A program made the translations under genes and the position numbers. Below are positions 1 through 4,683 of a stretch of 6,421 bases of DNA, one piece after another. The first letter of the stretch is position 1, and each line of letters starts with the position of its first letter. Under the pieces are notes generated by a model that was not told the origin of the DNA, made no database searches, and saw only the letters and a program-made list of their open reading frames with translations. This stretch comes from Pseudomonadota bacterium (GTDB lineage: Bacteria > Pseudomonadota > Alphaproteobacteria > Kiloniellales > J153), in the NCBI GenBank assembly GCA_022572105.1, contig JACZWN010000187.1, positions 1 through 6,421 on the forward strand, written 5' to 3'.

Positions 1-1
1 C

Positions 2-616
2 TCGCTCGGCCTCGACCGGCGCCGGGCGCTCTGGGCGATCAAGGGACTACCGGGCGCGGGCGCCAAGCCGGCGGCGGCGCTGCCGCTGTTCGCCGCCGCG
101 CGCGCCGAGGAGCTGGGCGCGGAGCCGGCCGTGGTCTTGCCGGAGATGCGCCTGAGCGAGCACGTGGTCGACGACTACGCAAGTTTACGTTTCTCGCTGA
201 AAGCGCACCCGGTCTCCTTCCTGCGCGATGGCCTGGCGGCCGAGGGTATCGTCGAGGCGGCGCGGCTTCCCGAGCTGCCTAAGGACAAACCGGTCAAGGT
301 CGCCGGCCTGGTGCTGGTGCGCCAGCGCCCGGGCACCGCCAAGGGCGTGATCTTCGCCACCCTGGAGGACGAGACCGGGGTGGTCAACGTGATCGTCTGG
401 CCCGACGTCTTCGCGCGCCAGCGCAAGGTCCTGCTCGGCGCCCGCCTGCTCGGCGTCGAGGGCCCGCTGCAGCGCGAGGGCCTGGTCATCCACGTCATCG
501 CCAAGCGCCTCGTCGATCTCAGCCCGCGCCTCAAGCAGCTAAGCGCGCCGGGCTTCGATCCCGCGGCGCGCGATCTGGGCGCACCGACGATCTATCCCTC
601 GCGGAATTTCAGATAG
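2..616 (+). CDS. dnaE2: Error-prone DNA polymerase DnaE2/ImuC, C-terminal part (5' truncated by window edge)
   Basis: This is the last 204 codons of an alternative DNA polymerase III alpha subunit. DnaE2 (ImuC) performs mutagenic translesion synthesis on damaged templates in the SOS response, usually together with ImuA and ImuB, whose genes often lie just upstream; that region is outside the window. The reading frame is open from base 2 to the TAG at 614-616. Recognisable pieces are the 'ALWAIKGLPG' segment, the 'FSLKAHPVSFLR' segment, and an OB-fold running from about 'VKVAGLVLVRQRPGTAKG' through 'FATLEDETGVVNVIVWP'. The C-terminus 'YPSRNFR' is typical of DnaE2 and differs from the replicative DnaE. 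The polymerase PHP and palm domains, about 80% of a normal ~1,050-1,100 residue protein, lie to the left and cannot be judged. The preserved part shows no frameshift. The call is by family recognition of motifs and is quite secure. Confidence 0.93.
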   Translation, partial: SLGLDRRRALWAIKGLPGAGAKPAAALPLFAAARAEELGAEPAVVLPEMRLSEHVVDDYASLRFSLKAHPVSFLRDGLAAEGIVEAARLPELPKDKPVKVAGLVLVRQRPGTAKGVIFATLEDETGVVNVIVWPDVFARQRKVLLGARLLGVEGPLQREGLVIHVIAKRLVDLSPRLKQLSAPGFDPAARDLGAPTIYPSRNFR

Positions 617-661
617 CTCGTCCCGGGTGGTCCGGCCGCTGGTCCCCAGCCGCCCCTGTGC

Positions 662-667
662 TAGACT
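662..667 (+). promoter_or_regulatory. Candidate -10 box (TAGACT) upstream of the SAM-domain remnant
   Basis: The sequence GTGCTAGACTGCG contains TAGACT, close to the sigma-70 -10 consensus TATAAT. It lies 46 bases after the dnaE2 stop and 52 bases before the GTG at 720. The same hexamer occurs before two other gene starts in the window (3117-3122 and 4641-4646), which makes a shared promoter element plausible. The -35 position (about 639-644, CTGGTC) is only a weak match. If real, it would also drive the downstream methionine synthase at 916. This is inference from position and motif only. Confidence 0.35.
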
Positions 668-719
668 GCGCCGGCCGGTGTATTGGGGCTGGTTTGTTCG
701 GATTGAAACGGGAAGAGGC

Positions 720-839
720 GTGGACGTCAGAGCGTGGCTGGAAGGACTCGGGCTGGAAACCTACGCCGAGGTCTTCTCCGACAACGACATCAACGGCGCG
801 ACGCTGCCGGCGCTCGAAGCGGCGCTCGCGGCGGAGTGA
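720..839 (+). pseudogene. Truncated sterile-alpha-motif (SAM) domain remnant, 39 codons
   Basis: A short reading frame begins at GTG 720 and ends at TGA 837-839. Its protein opens with 'VDVRAWLEGLGLETYAEVF' and 'NDINGATLPAL'. This is the first half of the sterile alpha motif found at the N-terminus of many proteobacterial adenylate/guanylate cyclase-type proteins, where the next residues are normally of the 'LTxEDLKELGV' kind followed by a GHRRKLL-like helix. Here the protein instead runs 'LEAALAAE' and stops, so about half the domain and everything beyond it is missing. A purine stretch (GGAAGAGG, 711-718) sits almost directly against the GTG, which is closer than ideal. It is either a decayed relic with an internal deletion or a very short real peptide. 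The frame is open further left to 627, but that part has no SAM similarity and overlaps the candidate promoter. Recognition of the half-domain is fairly good; its status as a pseudogene is inference. Confidence 0.45.
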
Positions 840-901
840 CCGGCCCCCGCGCCCGCGCCGCCGGTGCGGGAACAGCCTAACCCGATGGCAAACGCCGGGT
901 C

Positions 902-910
902 GGAGGAGGA
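902..910 (+). promoter_or_regulatory. Strong Shine-Dalgarno sequence setting the methionine synthase start
   Basis: GGAGGAGGA lies 5 bases before the ATG at 916. The reading frame is open upstream to 658, so this site is what decides the start. It also fits the protein, because homologues begin with a short segment before the conserved 'AGSLPKP' motif, exactly as here. Confidence 0.8.
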
Positions 911-915
911 CGAAC

Positions 916-1941
916 ATGTTGCGGACGACGGTTGCGGGCAGCCTGCCCAAACCCGCCTGGCTGGCGGAGCCGGAAAAGCTGTGGGCGCCCTGGCGGCTCG
1001 ACGGTGCGGAGCTCGAACGCGGGCAACAGGACGCCGCCCTGGTCTGGCTCAAGGAGCAGGAGGACGCCGGCATCGACATCGTCAGCAACGGCGAGCAGTT
1101 CCGCGAGCATTTCGTCCACGGCTTCCTGAAGCACATCGACGGCATCGACTGGAACAAAATGACCAAGATGGGCATCCGCGACGACCGCTACGTGGCCGAT
1201 GTGCCCACGGTGACCGGGCCGGTCCGGCGCCGGGGCTCGGTCCACGGCGCGGAAGTCCGCTTCACCCGCTCCCATACCGACCACAAGCTCAAGTTCACCC
1301 TGCCCGGCCCGATGACCATCTGCGACACCATCGCCGACGCCCACTACGGCAAGCGCGCGGACATGGCCATGGCCTTCGCCGAACTGCTCAACCAGGAGGC
1401 GCGGGAGCTGGAGGCCCTCGGCGTCGACCTGATCCAGTTCGACGAGCCGGCCTTCAACGTGTTCATGGACGACGTCAAGGACTGGGGCATCGCCGCGCTG
1501 CACCGCGCCATCGAGGGGCTCGGATGCAAGACCGCGGTGCACATCTGCTACGGCTACGGCATCGTCGAAAACATCGATTGGAAGAAGACCCTGGGCGCGG
1601 AATGGCGCCAGTACGAGGAGATCTTCCCGGCCATCAACGAAAGCCGCATCGACCAGGTCTCGCTCGAATGCGCCAACTCCAAGGTGCCGCTGTCGCTGAT
1701 CGGGCTCTTGAAGGACAAGGAGGTGATGGTCGGCGTCATCGACGTCGCCTCGCTCGAGGTCGAGAGCGCCGAGCAGGTGGCGGCGACCATCAGGAGCGCC
1801 ATGGCCTACGTCGACCCCGAGCGGATGTTCCCCTGCACCAACTGCGGCATGGCGCCGCTGCCGCGCGGGGTGGCCGCCGGCAAGCTCGAGGCGCTTGGCG
1901 CCGGCGCGCGGCTGGTCCGGGCCGAGTTGGGTAAAGGCTGA
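916..1941 (+). CDS. Cobalamin-independent methionine synthase, short single-domain MetE-related (MesD-like) type
   Basis: This is a complete 341-residue protein with the catalytic barrel of the MetE family and no N-terminal folate-binding half; full-length MetE is about 750 residues. It is expected to transfer a methyl group to homocysteine, giving methionine, in the cytoplasm. Visible motifs are 'AGSLPKPAW' (residues 7-15), 'IDIVSNGEQ' (53-61), 'TLPGPMT' (128-134) and 'IQFDEPAFN' (173-181). The zinc-binding set is complete: H209 and C211 in 'AVHICYGYG', E251 in 'VSLECANS', and a C-terminal Cys in 'PCTNCGM' (C307 or C310). The overall pattern resembles the MesD branch of short folate-independent synthases, which in studied bacteria works with an oxygen-dependent partner, MesX (DUF1852). 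No such partner gene is visible here, so the methyl donor is uncertain. It converges on the next gene, with 4 bases between the stops. No SAM or cobalamin riboswitch is evident upstream. Family assignment is secure; subtype is less so. Confidence 0.9.
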   Translation: MLRTTVAGSLPKPAWLAEPEKLWAPWRLDGAELERGQQDAALVWLKEQEDAGIDIVSNGEQFREHFVHGFLKHIDGIDWNKMTKMGIRDDRYVADVPTVTGPVRRRGSVHGAEVRFTRSHTDHKLKFTLPGPMTICDTIADAHYGKRADMAMAFAELLNQEARELEALGVDLIQFDEPAFNVFMDDVKDWGIAALHRAIEGLGCKTAVHICYGYGIVENIDWKKTLGAEWRQYEEIFPAINESRIDQVSLECANSKVPLSLIGLLKDKEVMVGVIDVASLEVESAEQVAATIRSAMAYVDPERMFPCTNCGMAPLPRGVAAGKLEALGAGARLVRAELGKG

Positions 1942-1951
1942 ACGGTTAGCC
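1936..1951. terminator. Small hairpin spanning both convergent stop codons, possible bidirectional terminator
   Basis: GGCTGA (1936-1941), a 4-base loop ACGG and TTAGCC (1946-1951) can pair as a 6-bp stem with one G-U wobble. The stem contains the TGA of the methionine synthase and the TAA of the aminotransferase on the other strand. There is no T-run on either side, so it is a weak candidate for an intrinsic terminator, and it may simply help separate two converging transcripts. Confidence 0.3.
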
Positions 1952-3052
1952 GTCCCGCAAGGCCCCAAGCGCGTCCGAGAAGGCTTCGGCGAATCCGGCG
2001 CGTTCCTCGGGCGTGCCCACCGAGACCCGCACGAAGCGGTCGAGCGGGGCGACGCCGGGGCGGCGCACGAAGACGCCGCGTTCCTCCAACAGCTCGACCA
2101 TGCGCAGCGAGTTCTCCGCGCTTTCCAGGTCGATGGCGACGAAGTTGGTGAGCGAGGGGATGAAGGCCAGGTCGTGGTCGCGCGCCAAGGCCTCGTAGTC
2201 GGCCCGACCCTCGGCCACCTGGCGCACCACGTTGGCCGCGAAGTCCGGATCGTCGAGCGAGGCCAGCGCGGCCACCTGGGACAGGCGCCCGACGCCGAAG
2301 TGCAGGCGGATCTTCTGGAAGGTGGCGATCACGTCCTCGGCGGCGATGGCGTAGCCGAGGCGCAGGCCCGCCATGCCGTGCGCCTTGGAGAAGGTGCGCA
2401 GGCGGATCAGGCGTGTATCGGCGGCATCGATGGGCGGCAGCTCCTCGGGCGGCGCGAACTCGGCGTAGGCCTCGTCGAGCACGAAGAGGCAATCCTCGGG
2501 CAGGCGGTCGAGCGCGGCCTCGACCTCGGCGCGCCCCAGGAAGGTGCCGCTCGGGTTGTCCGGGTTGGCCAGATACAAGAGCTTGGCCGCGCTGCGCCGC
2601 GTCGCCTCGACCAGCGCCTCCAGGTCGTTGCGGCAGTCCTGCGTGTAGGGCACGAACTCGAGCCGGCCGCCGTAGCCCAGGACATGGTAGTTGAAGGTGG
2701 GGTAGGCGCCGGCCGAGGTGACGATGGCCTCGCCCGGGTCGGTGAAGGCGCGCACGATGAGCCCCAAGAGCCCGTCGATGCCCTCGCCGACGACCAGGTT
2801 GTCGATCCCCACGCCGAGGTCGGCCGCGAGGCGCGCGCGCAAATCGACGTGCTCCGGGTCGCAGTACCAGGACACCCGGTCGAGCTCGGCGGCCAGGACC
2901 GCCTTGGCCTTGGGCGAGATGCCGAAGGAACTCTCGTTGGCGCCGAGGCGCAGGCGGAAGGTTGCGCCCAGGCGCCGCTCGATGGTCTCGGGCCCGACGA
3001 AGGGCGTCATCGCCGGCACGCCGGAGACGATCTTGGCATAGGGAACGGGCAT
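1946..3052 (-). CDS. PLP-dependent aminotransferase, HisC-like (fold type I)
   Basis: This is a complete 368-residue class I/II aminotransferase of the histidinol-phosphate aminotransferase (HisC) superfamily. Such enzymes move an amino group between an amino acid or amino-phosphate and a 2-oxoacid with pyridoxal phosphate, in the cytoplasm. Numbering from the ATG at 3052, 'ANPDNPSGT' holds the PLP-contacting Asn (N163), 'LDEAYAEF' holds the ring-binding Asp (D193) and Tyr (Y196), 'TFSKAHGMAGLRLGY' holds the Schiff-base Lys (K223) and the phosphate-binding Arg (R231), and 'RFVRVSVGTPEE' holds the likely substrate-carboxylate Arg (R342). The start is preferred because GAGGA lies 8 bases upstream and 'MPVPYAKIVSGVPAM' looks like a native N-terminus; a start at 3109 would add 19 residues without family character. 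The N-terminal 'FVGPETIERR...LGANES' style differs from the usual housekeeping HisC opening, so it may be a paralogue with another substrate. It is divergent from the HAD remnant across a short shared promoter region. Confidence 0.9.
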   Translation of the reverse strand: MPVPYAKIVSGVPAMTPFVGPETIERRLGATFRLRLGANESSFGISPKAKAVLAAELDRVSWYCDPEHVDLRARLAADLGVGIDNLVVGEGIDGLLGLIVRAFTDPGEAIVTSAGAYPTFNYHVLGYGGRLEFVPYTQDCRNDLEALVEATRRSAAKLLYLANPDNPSGTFLGRAEVEAALDRLPEDCLFVLDEAYAEFAPPEELPPIDAADTRLIRLRTFSKAHGMAGLRLGYAIAAEDVIATFQKIRLHFGVGRLSQVAALASLDDPDFAANVVRQVAEGRADYEALARDHDLAFIPSLTNFVAIDLESAENSLRMVELLEERGVFVRRPGVAPLDRFVRVSVGTPEERAGFAEAFSDALGALRDG

Positions 3053-3116
3053 CGCGGTGGTCCTCGTGGTCAGGCTGGAAGCGGCGCCATGGTAGCGCCC
3101 CGCCGGCACATTCGGC

Positions 3117-3122
3117 TAGACT
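3117..3122 (+). promoter_or_regulatory. Candidate -10 box (TAGACT) before the broken HAD gene
   Basis: GGCTAGACTCGG contains the same TAGACT hexamer seen before two other gene starts. It lies 26 bases upstream of the ATG at 3149 and within the ~96-base region between the divergent starts at 3052 and 3149. The -35 region is not convincing. If real, the promoter and start of the HAD gene have survived although the gene is broken. Confidence 0.35.
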
Positions 3123-3148
3123 CGGAGTCGCCGGGGAACGGGGGATTC

Positions 3149-3453
3149 ATGACCGAGGCGACGGCAGCGCGGCGCGCTTCGATGGCCGCATTTTCTCCGC
3201 CTATCAGGTCGAACGCGGCAAGCCCCATCCGGACCTCTTTCTCTTCGCCGCCCAGACCATGGGCGTTGCGCCCCGGGCCTGCGTGATGATCGAGGGCAGC
3301 CCGCTCGGCGTGACCGCCGCCAGGGCGGCGGGCATGGCCGTCCTCGGCTTCGCGGGCTTCGCGCCCGAGGGCGACGGCGCCGACCTCGCCGCGGCCGGCG
3401 CGTGGCTGTTCCGGGACATGGCGGAACTGCCCGGCTTGCTCGGGCTGGGCTGA
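3149..3453 (+). pseudogene. HAD-superfamily phosphatase (phosphoglycolate-phosphatase-like), internally deleted and frameshifted
   Basis: An apparently native start, ATG 3149 after a G-rich stretch (3140-3144), reads 'MTEA' and then loses sense. From about 3162, in a different frame, the C-terminal third of a HAD subfamily IA hydrolase appears: 'RFDGRIFSAYQVERGKPHPD' followed by 'LFLFAAQTMGVAPRACVMIE', ending at TGA 3451-3453. Motif III Lys is present in 'RGKPHPD' (codon 3220-3222). The N-terminal 'DxDGxxxDS' nucleophile motif, the cap domain and motif II are all absent, which is roughly 120-140 residues compared with typical ~220-residue relatives. In motif IV the usual 'EDSPxGV' reads 'EGSPLGV' (codon 3295-3297), losing a metal-binding Asp. 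The two frames, missing nucleophile and altered motif IV together argue for a dead gene. An annotation tool might instead call a short HAD protein from an internal start. An assembly collapse could mimic the deletion but would not explain the Asp change. Confidence 0.75.
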
Positions 3454-3504
3454 AACGCCGGTCGTCGTTGCGCTTAAAACCCCGCTGAGTCAACGCCGTG
3501 AACG

Positions 3505-3549
3505 TCCGCTTCTTGGCGGATCATGCCCGCTTTGCGTTTAACGGCGGAC
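3505..3549. repeat. Two adjacent small GC-stem hairpins of the CCGC/GCGG type
   Basis: TCCGC (3505-3509) pairs with GCGGA (3516-3520) over a 6-base loop. It is followed by CCGC (3527-3530), which can pair with GCGG (3544-3547). GTCCGC near the start is also complementary to GCGGAC at the end (3544-3549). The second hairpin has a look-alike near the other island edge (4527-4548). It resembles an extragenic palindromic unit or an element remnant; whether it is repeated elsewhere in the genome cannot be seen here. Confidence 0.4.
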
Positions 3550-3669
3550 ATTGGCGCACAGTCATCGCTACAGCTGCTCCTGACCCTCTTGAGACATCCG
3601 TACGGCTCGCTTTAAAGCTTTAATGCGGAGAATAAAGCATTTGGCAGCTAAAATAAAGACTGTGCCAAT
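3550..3669. repeat. Nested inverted-repeat element of about 120 bases
   Basis: The outer arms are ATTGGCGCACAGTC (3550-3563) and GACTGTGCCAAT (3658-3669), complementary apart from a 2-base gap. Nested inside are AGCTGC (3572-3577) with GCAGCT (3644-3649), and AATGC (3622-3626) with GCATT (3637-3641). A 12-base perfect palindrome TTAAAGCTTTAA (3612-3623) also lies inside. The nesting would allow a long imperfect stem. It begins 28 bases past the stop of the HEPN gene on the minus strand, so it could be a 3' UTR structure or terminator. It could equally be a miniature inverted-repeat element or a small structured RNA. I see no promoter or T-run that settles this. Confidence 0.45.
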
Positions 3670-3697
3670 AACGAAGAAATAGGTCCTGACGAGACAG

Positions 3698-4324
3698 TTA
3701 ACCTCGACTTCCCGTCGATGAACAATTTCTCTCGTCGTTCATAGCCTTCATTCCGTAGTATTCGCCTTTCATGCGACCCGCTGTGTATGCGCAAATCCAT
3801 CTACAGATATGCCTCAACCCACTGATTCTGTGGCGGTCATTTTCGATCGGGAAAGGGTCAGAGGGGTCGCCGGTTATGCGAATGAGTTCATCGATTATAC
3901 GCTTATCGAACGAAAAGGTATGCGCCACCTGATTCCGTGCCTTGTTCAATAATCCAATACAGGGAAGGAGGACCGGGTCATGTTCACCAAAACCCATCAA
4001 ATATGCTATTTCCAGCTTTTGGGAAAAAGTGAACCTAATATCATCAACTTCCACCGCGACACGCGAGTGGCACCTAATGTATTGCGTGATTACATGCTCA
4101 ATAATCAGATGGCTCTTGAGAATAGCGTACTCCAAGTTTTGAGTTCTTGGGAATTGACGAGGCAGGTCGATTGCAAGTTCATCAGCAATCTTCTTGATTT
4201 CTGCTTCACGTTCCTGATCGGAAAGAAAGTGCTCTTTTGGGGAAATAGTAAATGAGCCGCTTTTGAGCCACTCGTGGGCGGTTTCAAGATCTGGTCGTTT
4301 CCTCTTTGATTTCCAAACGTGCAT
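3698..4324 (-). CDS. Solitary HEPN-domain protein, uncharacterised (possible RNase)
   Basis: This 208-residue protein matches no named family I can pin down. Its middle part (about residues 62-142) has the layout of a HEPN helical domain: a first long helix 'LEYAILKSHLIIEHVITQYI' (64-83), then 'FTFSQKLEIAYLMGF' (98-112), then 'LLNKARNQVAHTFSF' (125-139). The last holds the R-N-x3-H signature at R130, N131 and H135. In HEPN proteins this Arg/His pair commonly forms a metal-independent RNase site, found in toxin-antitoxin, abortive infection and CRISPR effectors, but other HEPN proteins are not nucleases. The N-terminus is basic (KSKRKRPD) and no signal peptide or membrane segment is evident. 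The ATG at 4324 is the first available start, since an in-frame TAG lies at 4346-4348; the ribosome site is weak. Codon use is far more AT-rich than all neighbours, implying transfer. No MNT nucleotidyltransferase or antitoxin gene lies beside it. The coding call is good; the function is inferred. Confidence 0.72.
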   Translation of the reverse strand: MHVWKSKRKRPDLETAHEWLKSGSFTISPKEHFLSDQEREAEIKKIADELAIDLPRQFPRTQNLEYAILKSHLIIEHVITQYIRCHSRVAVEVDDIRFTFSQKLEIAYLMGFGEHDPVLLPCIGLLNKARNQVAHTFSFDKRIIDELIRITGDPSDPFPIENDRHRISGLRHICRWICAYTAGRMKGEYYGMKAMNDERNCSSTGSRG

Positions 4325-4410
4325 GATACCAAATCCGCTATGTATCTAGATTGCAAGAAGTGAACATAGAATCGTAAATTAAATGGTCATCGTTGCTTAG
4401 TGTTTCCACC

Positions 4411-4430
4411 GGTCAATTTTCGAATTGGCC
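4411..4430. repeat. 8-bp stem hairpin with TTCG loop
   Basis: GGTCAATT, loop TTCG, AATTGGCC form an uninterrupted 8-pair stem with one G-U wobble when read as plus-strand RNA. UUCG is a stable tetraloop sequence, although here the closing pair is U-A rather than the optimal C-G. There is no T-run after it, so it is not a standard terminator. It lies about 90 bases upstream of the HEPN start and could also be an operator-like palindrome. Confidence 0.45.
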
Positions 4431-4640
4431 TGCTACATCTGAAAGCTCCACGATGTGAGGTTCGTCCGCTCTCTGAATGTCTCTTCCTGGCTCCACTCGG
4501 ATTCAATCGCCGCGCCGGAACGACGACCGCTTTGATTCGCTAAGGCGGCCTTCGAGTCCGCGTTCTGCTTCAGTGCATCGAATTTCGAACCGCGGCACTG
4601 CCGAATCACCCAGGCCCTTCGCGCCGCGCTTGTTGTCGGG

Positions 4641-4646
4641 TAGACT
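4641..4646 (+). promoter_or_regulatory. Candidate putA promoter (-10 TAGACT)
   Basis: TAGACT lies 37 bases before the putA ATG. At a 17-base spacing upstream is TTCGCG (4618-4623), a partial match to a -35 element. The hexamer is shared with two other gene starts in the window. This would place the transcript start around 4652-4655, inside or next to a GC-rich hairpin. Confidence 0.45.
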
Positions 4647-4648
4647 CC

Positions 4649-4670
4649 CCGGGCCCGACTCCAAGCCCGG
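4649..4670 (+). promoter_or_regulatory. GC-rich leader hairpin just upstream of putA
   Basis: CCGGGC (4649-4654) and GCCCGG (4665-4670) are perfectly complementary across a 10-base loop, ending 13 bases before the ATG at 4684. The putA ribosome binding site is weak (no purine-rich run), so a stem here could affect initiation. It may alternatively be a dyad for a DNA-binding regulator overlapping the transcript start. In such GC-rich DNA a 6-bp stem can arise by chance. Confidence 0.3.
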
Positions 4671-4683
4671 TCCCAGGCCCGCC

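Larger units (their letters stand above)
3459..4529. other. AT-rich, foreign-looking island between the HAD remnant and putA, with matching 11-base inverted ends
   Basis: Base composition changes abruptly from strongly GC-rich to roughly balanced soon after the HAD stop, and back to GC-rich before putA. The perfect 11-base sequence CGGTCGTCGTT (3459-3469) recurs inverted as AACGACGACCG (4519-4529), close to both edges. Inside are one minus-strand gene (3698-4324), a nested inverted repeat and small hairpins. No integrase, transposase or tRNA is visible, so the element type is unknown. The outer limits are approximate. Horizontal acquisition is inferred from composition and context. Confidence 0.5.
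4325..4683. other. Gene-free stretch between the HEPN gene and putA
   Basis: I see no convincing gene in these 359 bases. The left part (to about 4500) is AT-richer and belongs to the island; it should contain the minus-strand promoter of the HEPN gene, but no clear -35/-10 pair stands out. It holds one neat hairpin (4411-4430). Around 4500-4600 composition shifts back to GC-rich, with an 11-base inverted copy of the left-edge sequence (4519-4529) and a CCGCTTTG-type short repeat (4527-4548). The last 45 bases hold the likely putA promoter and leader. Confidence 0.6.

Noticed and set aside
638..650. GCTGG-TCC-CCAGC hairpin after dnaE2 as a terminator
   Set aside because: It is only 5 pairs with a 3-base loop and no T-run. 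It is expected by chance in this GC-rich DNA.
658..915. In-frame upstream extension of the methionine synthase
   Set aside because: The extension is arginine/proline-rich shadow sequence of the SAM-remnant frame. A strong Shine-Dalgarno sequence sits before ATG 916, and the family N-terminus fits there.
617..915. A SAM or cobalamin riboswitch ahead of the methionine synthase
   Set aside because: I looked for the conserved cores and saw none. Most of the stretch is taken up by the SAM-domain remnant, and only 76 bases remain before the start.
3020..3109. Start of the aminotransferase at 3109 (19 residues longer)
   Set aside because: The extra residues have no family character, and a well-spaced GAGGA precedes the ATG at 3052.
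1895..3286. Long plus-strand open frame opposite the aminotransferase (463 codons)
   Set aside because: It is a low-information shadow of the HisC-like gene, crossing the end of one gene and the start of another with no domain signal. Only its few codons after 3149 correspond to the real HAD start.
3980..4255. 91-codon plus-strand frame antisense to the HEPN gene
   Set aside because: It has no family resemblance and no convincing ribosome site. The opposite frame is longer, has HEPN character and has a clean start after an in-frame stop, so an antisense antitoxin gene is not supported.
4576..4592. GGTTCGAAATTC on the minus strand, similar to a tRNA T-arm, at the island edge
   Set aside because: No matching acceptor stem, anticodon arm or D-arm can be found around it. 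It is the TTCGAA palindrome in context and not a tRNA or tRNA fragment I can support as an attachment site.
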